NCBI GenBank assembly: GCA_963921255.3 | Contig: CAWUEW020000003.1 | Location: 496,001 to 560,000 of the forward strand | Length of the DNA: 64,000 nucleotides | Origin: JANSYL01 sp963921255 | Lineage (GTDB): Bacteria; Pseudomonadota; Alphaproteobacteria; Rhodobacterales; Rhodobacteraceae | Direction: 5' to 3' | Shown here: piece after piece, positions 1-7,986 of the stretch | Numbering within the stretch: the stretch's first letter is position 1 | How the letters are laid out: the number at the start of each line of letters is the position of its first letter | Notes under the pieces: generated by a model | What the model was told of the DNA's origin: nothing | What the model saw: the letters and a program-made list of their open reading frames with translations, nothing else | Database searches by the model: none | Program-made: the position numbers and the translations under genes

Positions 1-1
1 C

Positions 2-1003
2 CTAGTCTTCGCCGAGGATCGTGATCGTGATGTCCGTCACTTCGACGGTTTGGCCCGTGCCATTCGGATCGGGCAAGAGCCCAATGTAGTCGCCCTGACC
101 CACGTTCATCTCGCGCACCGTGTAGATAAACGCGGATCGCGCGCCTTGCGGAGTTGCCGAGATCGACCGCCAGCCGCTGTTCCCGACTTCATTCGTGGAG
201 TAGGCGACGGCGGCCTGTGTGGCGGGGTCACTGAAAAGCGTCACGGCGATTTCAATTCGGCTGCCGCTGGCCACCTCTTCGACGTTCGTTGGAACGGTCG
301 CAAAGATTCCGGGACGGCCGTTCGAGGGGGCACCCTCGACATGCCCGGACAAAACAACGCCCCCGTTGGGGCCGTCTTCGACGCTCTGATAAGGGTCGGG
401 CCCCCGGAACGCCAAAGGCACATTCGCGACGATGTTGATGGGAATGAGGCTACCGGAGTCGGAATCCGCGGCTGGTGCGGACTCCGCATCGGCGTCGGCT
501 GTTTCGACAGCCGGATCTTCTTCTGCTGCGACCGGCGGCGTGGCCGCGTCGGCCCCGGCGTCGGCCTCAGCCACGTCCGTCGCGTCGTCGGCCGGGGCCT
601 CCGGCGCGGCTTCAGCGGTGTCGGTGCCGTCTTCGGCACTTGCTTCGGCGTCGCCGGCTGTGTCCTCGACTGGCGTCTCGGGCTCGGGCGACGCGGGTTC
701 GGCCGCGTCGGCGCTGGCGTCCTCGAGCGGCGCTTCGGCCACTTCCGGTTCCGCGTCGGACGCGTCCAAAACGGCGTCTGCCGACAGGCGCAGAACAGAC
801 CCTTCGATGATCAGATCGCAGTTTTCACCCAGGACATCCTGATTGAATTCACACAAGTCCCGCCAACGGTTCGGCGATCCCAACTCTCTGGCTGCAATGC
901 TGCTCAGGGAATCGCCCCGTTCGACGGTTACGGTTTGAGCCAGCGTGGCAACCGGAAGCGCAACGGCGGTGGCAAGGGCAACAGAGAACGGGAGTCGTTT
1001 CAT
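2..1003 (-). CDS. Secreted LysM-domain protein
   Basis: A 333-aa exported protein. The first about 22 residues form a signal peptide (MKRLPF, then an Ala/Val-rich core ending at LAQ). A LysM motif follows at about residues 24-70 (VERGDSLSSIAARELG, then a D-L-I-I-E-G-S-V-L-R-L end), suggesting peptidoglycan binding in the periplasm. Residues about 75-190 are an Ala/Asp/Glu/Pro-rich acidic low-complexity linker, and the last about 140 residues look like a globular beta domain I do not recognise. The start at 1003 was chosen because AAGGA lies 8 nt upstream and the signal peptide begins there; the frame stays open further upstream without a better start. It is transcribed away from ugd. The role is probably envelope-related, but the C-terminal function is unknown. 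Confidence 0.8.
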   Translation of the reverse strand: MKRLPFSVALATAVALPVATLAQTVTVERGDSLSSIAARELGSPNRWRDLCEFNQDVLGENCDLIIEGSVLRLSADAVLDASDAEPEVAEAPLEDASADAAEPASPEPETPVEDTAGDAEASAEDGTDTAEAAPEAPADDATDVAEADAGADAATPPVAAEEDPAVETADADAESAPAADSDSGSLIPINIVANVPLAFRGPDPYQSVEDGPNGGVVLSGHVEGAPSNGRPGIFATVPTNVEEVASGSRIEIAVTLFSDPATQAAVAYSTNEVGNSGWRSISATPQGARSAFIYTVREMNVGQGDYIGLLPDPNGTGQTVEVTDITITILGED

Positions 1004-1130
1004 TAAGAATTCCTTTTGAATTCTGTCGTCGGTGTCGTGTTGTGATGTGCAGCGCGCGGCCCCCACGGCTGCTTTGGCGCAACCGTATCTCGGGCAAAAC
1101 GGGGCGTAAAGCGCTCCCGGTGCGGGGTGG

Positions 1131-2297
1131 TCAATTGTTGCCGAAGAGGTCGCGGGTGAACACCTTGTCCGCCACATCGGCCAACTCGTCGGTCATGCGA
1201 TTTGCAACGATCACGTCCGCCTCGGCCTTGAACCGCGCGAGGTCGCCGACCACGGCCGAGCCAAAGAAATGAACCGCGTCGAGGGCCGGTTCGTACACGA
1301 TGACCGGCACCCCTTTGGCTTTGACCCGTTTCATGATCCCTTGGATGGAGGATTGGCGGAAGTTGTCCGAGCCGGCCTTCATGACCAGGCGGTGAATGCC
1401 CACGCAGGTGGGGTTCCGGCGCAGGATTTCGTCAGCGATAAAATCCTTGCGGGTCCGGTTGGCTTCCACGATGGCCTGGATGAGGTTTTGCGGGACTTGC
1501 GAGTAGTTTGCCAGAAGCTGCTTGGTGTCCTTTGGCAAGCAGTAGCCGCCATACCCGAAGGACGGGTTGTTGTAATGGGTCCCGATCCTTGGGTCGTAGC
1601 CGATACCTTCGATGATCTGGCGTGTGTCGAGACCGCGCGAAATGGCGTAGCTGTCCAGTTCATTGAAAAACGCGACCCGCATCGCAAGATAGGTGTTTGC
1701 AAACAGCTTGATGGCTTCCGCTTCGGTGGGGTCCGTCAGAAGGACGGGAATGTCGTCCTTGAGGGCCGCGTCGGTCAGGAGCCGGGCAAACGTTGCGCCG
1801 CGGTCCGACTGCTCACCCACGACCACGCGAGAGGGATACAGGTTGTCGTGCAGGGCCTGACCTTCGCGAAGAAACTCCGGCGAAAAGATGACCTGAGACG
1901 TGCCAAGCTCGTCCGAAATCGCCTCGGTGAAGCCGACAGGGATGGTCGATTTGATGACGATCGTTGCGCCGGGGTTCACGGCCATCACGGACCGAATGAC
2001 ATCCTCGACGCTGGAGGTGTCGAAATAGTTCGTCGCGACATCATAGTTGGTCGGTGTGGCGACAATCACGAAATCCGCCCCGTCATAGGCGGCCGCCGGG
2101 TCGGTCGTGGCGGTCAGGTCCAGGGTCTTGTTGGCCAGATAATCCTCGATATCGGCATCGACGATGGGCGACATGCGCCGGTTGACCAGATCGACACGGT
2201 CCTCGGAGATATCGTAGGCCACCACGCTGTTTGACTGTGCCAAGAGGACGGCGTTGGACAGACCGACATATCCCAATCCTGCTACCGCAATCTTCAT
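1131..2297 (-). CDS. ugd: UDP-glucose 6-dehydrogenase
   Basis: A 388-aa protein, the same length as E. coli Ugd and collinear with it. It oxidises UDP-glucose to UDP-glucuronate with two NAD+ and so supplies precursor for acidic surface polysaccharides. The N-terminal Rossmann motif is GLGYVGLSNAVLLAQ at about residues 7-21. The catalytic cysteine sits in the diagnostic FGYGGYCLPKDTKQ segment, and the conserved STIPVGFT and FSPEFLREG motifs are present. The start at 2297 (MKIAVAGLGYVG) matches family N-termini; about 18 upstream in-frame codons are judged non-coding. It diverges from a sugar transferase gene across a 425-bp spacer carrying a large inverted repeat. The neighbouring polysaccharide genes fit this role. 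Confidence 0.96.
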   Translation of the reverse strand: MKIAVAGLGYVGLSNAVLLAQSNSVVAYDISEDRVDLVNRRMSPIVDADIEDYLANKTLDLTATTDPAAAYDGADFVIVATPTNYDVATNYFDTSSVEDVIRSVMAVNPGATIVIKSTIPVGFTEAISDELGTSQVIFSPEFLREGQALHDNLYPSRVVVGEQSDRGATFARLLTDAALKDDIPVLLTDPTEAEAIKLFANTYLAMRVAFFNELDSYAISRGLDTRQIIEGIGYDPRIGTHYNNPSFGYGGYCLPKDTKQLLANYSQVPQNLIQAIVEANRTRKDFIADEILRRNPTCVGIHRLVMKAGSDNFRQSSIQGIMKRVKAKGVPVIVYEPALDAVHFFGSAVVGDLARFKAEADVIVANRMTDELADVADKVFTRDLFGNN

Positions 2298-2722
2298 TTC
2301 TTGGTCCCCTGCTCTGGCGCCCTGTGCCACGGTGTTCGGCGCGAATCGCATTCCGTGTGCAACTCCGCGTGTATCGACGCAAGTCGGTTCCTCAGAATGC
2401 GCGAAGGCGTCACATGATTCGAAGTCTGGTCTATGCCGCGTGATTACCCCTGAAATATTGGAGGGAAACCGCCATTGCCGGTCCGGTTTCCCTCCAATGG
2501 CTTGAGAAGTGCCGCACGCTCAGATATGCAGCAGAAGGTGTGAAGCTGCCTAATGCATGTGCAGAAATGCCGGAAGCGCGTTGGCTGTACGAATTGCCCG
2601 GGGGCGTTCATAGATTTGTGATCCTTCCGGGGTTAGCGGTTCATTCATCGGTGAGGGCTAACCGTTCGCAATCGCGTATGCGCAGCTCCGAATTGGAACT
2701 TACAGGTTCGGGGGCGAACCAG
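2298..2722. promoter_or_regulatory. Divergent ugd / sugar-transferase spacer with a large inverted repeat
   Basis: This 425-bp spacer separates two divergent polysaccharide genes. It holds a perfect 15-bp inverted repeat, ATTGGAGGGAAACCG at 2457-2471 and its complement at 2484-2498, with a 12-bp loop. No T-run follows on either side, so it is not an ordinary rho-independent terminator. It could be an operator or an untranslated-leader hairpin. I see no clear sigma70 promoter, and the ORF that crosses the 3' half (from 2540) is probably an upstream extension without coding character. Confidence 0.45.
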
Positions 2723-3391
2723 ATGGCTTTTAGAGACTACTCTGCTGCAGAGTTGACGGTCGACCGTCCGCGGTCGGCTGCGGGACTTTTCGGCGCGCGT
2801 GGCAAAGGTATTGCGACGCGCGTGTTGGATATTGTGATTTCCCTGTTGCTGCTGCCTTTCATTCTTTTGATCTTGGTGCCTGCGATGGTGGCCCTGAAGG
2901 TGACATCACCGGGACCGGTTTTCTTCAGTCAGACGCGTTATGGTTTGAACAAGCAGCCTTTCAAAATCTTCAAATTGCGCACGATGACCGTGTGTGAGGA
3001 TGGCGCTGACTTTCGCCAGGCTGTGAAGGGCGATGCCCGGATCACGCCGATCGGCCGCATCCTGCGCGCCAGCAGTGGCGACGAGCTTCCTCAGATTTTC
3101 AATGTTCTGAAGGGTGACATGTCACTTGTGGGTCCGCGTCCGCACGCCACGGCCCATGACGATCATTTTCTGCCCTTGATCGGTGGATACGACCGCCGGT
3201 TCGGCGTGCGCCCCGGCATCACGGGTTTGGCGCAGGTCCGCGGCCAGCGGGGCCCGACGGAAACCGTCGACGTGATGCGGGCCCGCGTGGAAAGCGACAT
3301 CGAATATGTAGAGCGCGCGTCGTTGTGGTTCGACCTTTGGATCCTGCTGCGGACCGCCATCGTGGTCCTGACCCGGCGCAACGCGTTTTGA
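2723..3391 (+). CDS. Initiating sugar-phosphate transferase (ExoY/WcaJ-like)
   Basis: A bacterial sugar transferase of the polyprenyl-phosphate hexose-1-phosphate transferase family, 222 aa from the chosen start, typical of the single-domain form. It would move a sugar phosphate from a UDP-sugar to undecaprenyl phosphate at the inner membrane, starting exopolysaccharide or O-unit assembly. One membrane segment lies at about residues 35-60 (LDIVISLLLLPFILLILVPA). The family signatures F-K-I-F-K-L-R-T-M, D-E-L-P-Q-I-F-N-V-L-K-G-D-M-S-L-V-G-P-R-P and R-P-G-I-T-G-L-A-Q-V-R-G are all present. The start at 2723 has GGGGGCG about 8 nt upstream; ATGs at 2678 and 2540 are possible but would add an atypical N-terminus. 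A terminator follows at 3458. Confidence 0.9.
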   Translation: MAFRDYSAAELTVDRPRSAAGLFGARGKGIATRVLDIVISLLLLPFILLILVPAMVALKVTSPGPVFFSQTRYGLNKQPFKIFKLRTMTVCEDGADFRQAVKGDARITPIGRILRASSGDELPQIFNVLKGDMSLVGPRPHATAHDDHFLPLIGGYDRRFGVRPGITGLAQVRGQRGPTETVDVMRARVESDIEYVERASLWFDLWILLRTAIVVLTRRNAF

Positions 3392-3457
3392 GACCACGCA
3401 CTGGCGCAGGCGGGCCGACCGGCCGCTGAGCCAAGCGCCGCCATCGCTTGAAATACC

Positions 3458-3488
3458 GGCGTCCCGTATTCGACGGGGCGCCGTTTTC
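3458..3488 (+). terminator. Rho-independent terminator
   Basis: A GC-rich stem GGCGTCCCGT / ACGGGGCGCC (one G-U pair) with loop ATTCG is followed by GTTTTC. It lies between the sugar transferase and the convergent O-antigen ligase-like gene and most likely ends the former. Confidence 0.7.
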
Positions 3489-3502
3489 ATTTGGGGGTCG
3501 GA

Positions 3503-4990
3503 TTAGGCCTGCGTGTCGCCGGGTTCCGTGCGCGGACGTGCGCCGCGCCGGTGGGCCAACCCAAGCCCGAGAATGGTCAGCATCAGGATCACGATTGCCG
3601 GCATCTCGAGGCTGAAGTCGACGATGCTGTGGAGGCCAACCACGACCAGGACGCTTAGGCCCGCAACGCCGATCGCATAATCCCGCTCGCGGCGGCGGAC
3701 GGTATCCCACAGCCGTTTGGCGACCAGTCCGGCCAGCACAATCGGGATCGAGCCGATGATCAGGCCAAGCTCTGTCCAATGGGACAGGTAGGTCGAGTGG
3801 GCACGGAACCAGACGCCGCCGGTGTCCATCGGCGGTCGACGCACAAGTTCGAAGGTGGGGCGGAACGCGTCGAACCCGTATCCCAGAAGCGGGCGATCCG
3901 CGATCAATGTGGCGATAAAGGCGTAACCTTCACCCCGTCCGATGGCGTTCTGAGTGGCGAACACGAACCGCCACACGAGGTCTTGTCCGTAGAGCGCCAG
4001 ACCGCCGAGCACCGCGGCCACCATGATGGCGACCAGCCAAAGCGCCGTGCGCCAGATCGTGTGCCCGGCCTTGCCCCGCATCGCCAGCGTGCAGGTCACC
4101 AGCCCCACGCTGCCGGCAAACACGCCCATCCGCGACTGCGTGCTGAGCAAGGCGATGAAAATCAGGCCGAGACCGACCCATACGATCAACTGATCCAGCC
4201 CTTCGCGTCCGAGCATTGCCCGGGAACGTGCCTTGCGCATGGCGGGTTTGTCGATCTGTTCGAACAGCAGGGCCAGTCCAAGAACCGCCCCCATGGCAAG
4301 GAAGGTCGCGAACGAGTTTCGGTTGACGAATGTTCCCGTGGCCGAGCCGAGATAGGCCGTCTTTTCTTCGCCCCACACCGTGATGTCGCCTAGAAGGTTG
4401 AGGGCAACGAGGGCCCATATCGCATGGCCGACGATGCCCCAGAACACCCACCAGGCAATCCGGCGCGCGCGGTCCACGCGACCGGCGGCTTCGATGACGA
4501 GCAGGGCGAACAGGATGTAGCCGGTGAACCGCAGCGCGGCCATTTGGCTGGCTTCCGGAACAAGGCTGATCTGGTTGGGCTGCAGGTTGTCGGGCAGGGG
4601 GGGACCGGCGGTCAGGCCGCCAAGCAGCGGCACAGACTGGATCAACGCGTAGACGGGGATGATCATGGCCAGCCCGAAAAGCCACGGGTGTTTGCTGGAC
4701 AAGAGCCGCCGGTTGGGATCGCGCCAGTACCCGATGCCGAAATAGAGCAATGCCACCACCGAGGTGAGGGCGAGCCATCCAAGCCAAAGGATTGGTCTGT
4801 TCAAGGCGACCGGAACCGCGGCCAAAACCGCCGTGATCGCGACATAGACCGCCAGCGCATCATTCAGAAGCGAGTATCCGGTCCGGCCCCCGGCGCTGGC
4901 CGCGGCGCTTGAGCCGACGGTATCGGTTCGGCGCGGTGCTTCGCGCGCGGGTTCGGTGATGAACTTGATGGGGCGATTACTGTCGGACAT
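3503..4990 (-). CDS. O-antigen ligase/polymerase (Wzy/WaaL-like) membrane protein
   Basis: A 495-aa polytopic protein of the O-antigen ligase superfamily (Wzy_C type). After a cytoplasmic N-terminus of about 40 residues, some 10-12 hydrophobic segments are visible. The family core is seen in GTFVNRNSFATFLAMG and in ALLSTQSRMGVFAGSVG, followed by a large periplasmic loop containing the R-P-L-L-G-Y-G-F-D-A-F stretch and an A-H-S-T-Y-L-S-H-W motif, as in Wzy and WaaL proteins. It probably polymerises or ligates polysaccharide repeat units at the periplasmic face. Polymerase and ligase cannot be separated by sequence alone. It lies 6 bp downstream of the next gene (4997-5731), so the two form an operon. 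Confidence 0.83.
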   Translation of the reverse strand: MSDSNRPIKFITEPAREAPRRTDTVGSSAAASAGGRTGYSLLNDALAVYVAITAVLAAVPVALNRPILWLGWLALTSVVALLYFGIGYWRDPNRRLLSSKHPWLFGLAMIIPVYALIQSVPLLGGLTAGPPLPDNLQPNQISLVPEASQMAALRFTGYILFALLVIEAAGRVDRARRIAWWVFWGIVGHAIWALVALNLLGDITVWGEEKTAYLGSATGTFVNRNSFATFLAMGAVLGLALLFEQIDKPAMRKARSRAMLGREGLDQLIVWVGLGLIFIALLSTQSRMGVFAGSVGLVTCTLAMRGKAGHTIWRTALWLVAIMVAAVLGGLALYGQDLVWRFVFATQNAIGRGEGYAFIATLIADRPLLGYGFDAFRPTFELVRRPPMDTGGVWFRAHSTYLSHWTELGLIIGSIPIVLAGLVAKRLWDTVRRRERDYAIGVAGLSVLVVVGLHSIVDFSLEMPAIVILMLTILGLGLAHRRGARPRTEPGDTQA

Positions 4991-4996
4991 GGGTAC

Positions 4997-5731
4997 TCAA
5001 CTGGCCGCGCCGCGAACGGCGGTGATGAAGCGGCGCTGGACCCGAGGCTCCAGCGTCTCGACCACTTCGGTGACAAACGTTCGAATCTCGGGGTGGCGCA
5101 CGTAGAGTTCCGCCAGCACCGGGGCCCCGTCGGCGGCCAGTGCCGCCATCATGACATCTTGCGCCATGACCCCCCTGAGGTCCGGGTCGGCCGCCTCAAA
5201 CTCGGGGATCATGATCCGAAGCCGGTCGAGGGCCATCCAGGCCGATCCGGGTGCTGTGGCCGCGCTGGCCAGCACGGCCGCCCGAACATCGGCGCGATCC
5301 CCGTCCAAGGCGTCGAGCGCGGTGGCGCGGACCAAATGGGCGATCGCGAAACTCGGGGATTGGCTGAGGATGGCGTCGGCCTGATCGAGGCAGGCCTGCG
5401 CGGTCGCGTTGTAGGCGTCGGTCAGCATCGCAGCCGCCATGTTGACGGCGAGGGATTCTTCGCAGCTGTCCATGGCGAGGTATTTGCCCTCGATCGACGG
5501 TGGCACATCCGGCAGAATGTCCGGCGTTTCGCCGCTGGAGAGTTCGACGACCACGTCGACAAACGGTGCGAGACCTTCTTGCTGGTTGCGCACAAACGTG
5601 GCGGCTTCGCGCGGCAATTGAAGCACCGCGATGCCCAAACACACCAGGGCCAGTCCTACAGCAATCGCTCGCACAATCTTCCTTCCTCGCTCCAGGCGCC
5701 GCAATACGCACAAAAATGTATCTTTGCTCAT
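4997..5731 (-). CDS. Membrane-anchored protein of unknown function
   Basis: I do not recognise a named family. From the ATG at 5731 the protein has 244 aa: a short basic cytoplasmic N-terminus, one transmembrane helix at about residues 20-38 (IVRAIAVGLALVCLGIAVL), and a helical, Ala- and Asp-rich periplasmic part with alternating helices resembling TPR-like repeats. An upstream ATG at 5755 is also in frame, and neither has a strong Shine-Dalgarno. The 6-bp gap to the O-antigen ligase-like gene suggests co-transcription and a role in polysaccharide assembly, which is inference from context only. Confidence 0.65.
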   Translation of the reverse strand: MSKDTFLCVLRRLERGRKIVRAIAVGLALVCLGIAVLQLPREAATFVRNQQEGLAPFVDVVVELSSGETPDILPDVPPSIEGKYLAMDSCEESLAVNMAAAMLTDAYNATAQACLDQADAILSQSPSFAIAHLVRATALDALDGDRADVRAAVLASAATAPGSAWMALDRLRIMIPEFEAADPDLRGVMAQDVMMAALAADGAPVLAELYVRHPEIRTFVTEVVETLEPRVQRRFITAVRGAAS

Positions 5732-6037
5732 TGGATTGGCACAGTCAGCGCGCAAAAAGGCCGTTCGGAGGGCTATATAGGGCGGTCAAAGAAATAAATC
5801 TGCTGCTTTATGCGGCAGAATTCTGAAAAGTGCACGGAAAGAAGGACCGATGCGACCCCATGGCTGGACATGGGGGCGGTCTTTTGTGGGGGAAGTCATT
5901 GGTGATCCCAAGGGCGATGCGACCGCTGGAGGGCGGCGTGCGTTCGGTTGTTCAGGGACCGTAAACGGTTTGTGGATTTGCGTGCAGCGTGCACCTGCCG
6001 CAGCATGGCGGGCAGCAACCGTTGGGTAATGTGTAAA
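5732..6037. other. Divergent spacer with an orphan terminator-like hairpin
   Basis: This spacer of about 306 bp lies between two divergent genes. The only clear structure is a hairpin at 5845-5881 (arms with GACCG...CCCCATG and CATGGGG...CGGTC) followed by TTTT, oriented like a plus-strand terminator although no protein gene precedes it. A second short stem (CTGC...GCAG) lies at about 5800-5815. No convincing promoter boxes are visible. Confidence 0.4.
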
Positions 6038-6814
6038 ATGGCTTGGTTGGATCGCATCTTCAGTCGCGGGACGAACGAACGCCGCCTCGTACGGCAACGG
6101 CTTCGGCTCGAGACCCTGCCGCAAGTGACCTACGTGGTCGGCGACATCCACGGGCATTCCATGCTCTACCGCAAGCTGGAAGCGCGGATCGCGGCTGAGG
6201 CGGCGGCGCTGGACCAGCGCATCCTGATCGTCAGTCTTGGCGATCTCGTCGATCGCGGGCCGGATACGGCCGGCGTTCTGGATTACCTGACGGCCCGGGC
6301 GCCGGCCGGGGTTCAGCGCCAAATTCTTATAGGAAATCACGAAGAAAAGATGCTTGCGTTCTTTGATGCCCCCGGCGCCAACAAGGACTGGTTGGGGTGG
6401 GGCGGGTTCGAAACGCTGATGTCTTATGGAATGACGCCCGATGCCAACCGGGGGTTCGACCTGCCCGAGCGGCAGCTGCGGCACATGCTGGCGGCACATA
6501 TTCCCGACGACCACATCCGGTTCTTGCGGGCGTTGCCGGTGTCGCTGCGCATGGGCCCCTACTTTCTGTGCCATGCCGGGATCGATCCGTCGAAACCGCT
6601 GGACGATCAGACCGAACGCGACCTGATGTGGACGCGCGGGATGGTTGGGGACCCGCCAGAAGATGCGATCGTCATCCATGGTCATACACCGGTCGATCAC
6701 GTTGCGACGGACGGGCGGTACATCAATGTCGATACGGGCGCCTACGCGTCCGGACGCCTGAGCGCCCTGCGCATCGCGCGCGATGAACCGCTTGAGGTCG
6801 TGGAAGTGAGCTAG
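6038..6814 (+). CDS. PPP-family metallophosphoesterase (serine/threonine phosphatase-like)
   Basis: A calcineurin-like phosphoesterase of 258 aa. The PPP metal-binding signatures occur in order: VVGDIHGHSMLY at about residue 28, SLGDLVDRGPDTAG at about 66, GNHEEKM at about 100, a lone His in FLCHAGID, and IHGHTPVD near the C-terminus. Such bacterial PrpA/PrpB-type enzymes use two metal ions to hydrolyse phosphate monoesters, often on proteins; the true substrate is unknown. The ATG at 6038 is preferred because family homology starts shortly after it; ATG 6029 and longer forms exist. No operon partner is seen on this strand: the next item downstream is element copy 1, 101 bp away. Confidence 0.85.
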   Translation: MAWLDRIFSRGTNERRLVRQRLRLETLPQVTYVVGDIHGHSMLYRKLEARIAAEAAALDQRILIVSLGDLVDRGPDTAGVLDYLTARAPAGVQRQILIGNHEEKMLAFFDAPGANKDWLGWGGFETLMSYGMTPDANRGFDLPERQLRHMLAAHIPDDHIRFLRALPVSLRMGPYFLCHAGIDPSKPLDDQTERDLMWTRGMVGDPPEDAIVIHGHTPVDHVATDGRYINVDTGAYASGRLSALRIARDEPLEVVEVS

Positions 6815-6944
6815 GGCAGGTGCGGCAATTCGTGAACGCCGCTTGGCGGGTCGCAGATCAAGAAACGGAAAGCCCAAAAATAAGGAATATTAACATACGT
6901 TTAAATATTTTTTTTGGGAATTATATCGCAAAGTAACATTTTCC

Positions 6945-6990
6945 TTGCCCCTAGTGACTCTGTGATATAACATATAGTCACTTCAAGAGG
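6945..6990 (+). promoter_or_regulatory. Element promoter with inverted repeat and ribosome-binding site
   Basis: Upstream of the copy 1 transposase, TTGCCC (6945-6950) and TAACAT (6968-6973) are spaced by 17 bp and form a plausible sigma70 promoter. A 7-bp inverted repeat AGTGACT (6953-6959) / AGTCACT (6976-6982) brackets the -10 region and could be an autoregulatory operator or a leader hairpin. AAGAGG (6985-6990) is the Shine-Dalgarno for the ATG at 6997. The same arrangement is present in all four copies. Confidence 0.5.
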
Positions 6991-6996
6991 TGAGCT

Positions 6997-7986
6997 ATGA
7001 CACAGAAAGCACCCGGCAAGCATCAGCGCAAAGGTTTGACGCTTCTGCAAATCGCGGACATGTTCAGCGATGAGACCAAAGCGCGAGAGTGGATCGAGGA
7101 ACAACGTTGGCCGGATGGTCCTTATTGCCCGCATTGCGGATCGGACAATGTTCGGGTTGGCGTTAACCACAAGAGCATGACCCACCGTTGCCGGGATTGC
7201 CCCAACAAGCCGATGTTCACAGTTCGGATTGGCAGTGTCATGCAGAGTTCCAAACTGTCTTACCGGGTTTGGGCCGTTGGAATTTACCTGTTTACAACCA
7301 ACCTCAAGGGTGTGTCTTCGATGAAGTTGCACCGGGAACTTGGGATCGGCCAGAAGGCTGCTTGGTTCATGCTGCATCGCCTTCGGGAAGCCTATGCGAC
7401 CAAGACGCCGATCTTTGACGGCCCGGTTGAGGCCGATGAGACCTATATGGGTGGCAAGGAGAAGAACAAGCACGCGAAGAAGAAGTTGAGAGCCGGGCGC
7501 GGGGCGGTGGGCAAGAGCGCCGTTTCTGGTGTCCGCGACCGTGCGACGGGAAAGGTTCATGCCAAGGTGGTTGAGAGGACCGACGCGGAGACGTTGCAGG
7601 GTTTCGTGACCGATCACACCGCCGATGGCGCACAAGTCTACACGGATGAGGCCAAGGCGTATAAGGGCATCGACAGGCCCCATGAGGCGGTAAACCATTC
7701 AGCGGGCGAGTACGTCCGCGATATGGCTCATACAAACGGGCTGGAAAGCTTCTGGGCACCCATGAAGCGCGGCGTTGATGGCGTGTATCACAAAATGTCG
7801 CCCAAACACCTGCAACGCTACGTGGACGAGTTCTCGGGGCGCCACAACAACCGCCCAAAAGATACCATCGACCAGATGGGCAGCTTGGTCTCGGGGATGG
7901 ACGGAAAGCGGCTGCGCTACGTGGACCTGATTGCCGATAACGGGTTGAGCAGCGGAGCAAAGCCAATCACGCGCAATGGTGCGTGA
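6997..7986 (+). CDS. IS1595-family (ISNwi1-like) transposase, copy 1
   Basis: A 329-aa DDE transposase that would cut and join the element ends. The N-terminal zinc ribbon has CPHC at residues 44-47 and CRDC at 65-68. The catalytic core of the ISXO2-like/IS1595 type shows Asp147 (VEADETYMGG), Asp217 (VYTDEAKAY) and Glu250 (HTNGLESFWAPMKRG), and a C-terminal Y-V-D-E-F-x-G-R-H-N motif is typical of the family. Shine-Dalgarno AAGAGG precedes the ATG. The stop TGA overlaps the GTG start of the methyltransferase (GTGA). Residue 102 is Asn here but Ser in the other copies, in an otherwise identical protein. Confidence 0.96.
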   Translation: MTQKAPGKHQRKGLTLLQIADMFSDETKAREWIEEQRWPDGPYCPHCGSDNVRVGVNHKSMTHRCRDCPNKPMFTVRIGSVMQSSKLSYRVWAVGIYLFTTNLKGVSSMKLHRELGIGQKAAWFMLHRLREAYATKTPIFDGPVEADETYMGGKEKNKHAKKKLRAGRGAVGKSAVSGVRDRATGKVHAKVVERTDAETLQGFVTDHTADGAQVYTDEAKAYKGIDRPHEAVNHSAGEYVRDMAHTNGLESFWAPMKRGVDGVYHKMSPKHLQRYVDEFSGRHNNRPKDTIDQMGSLVSGMDGKRLRYVDLIADNGLSSGAKPITRNGA

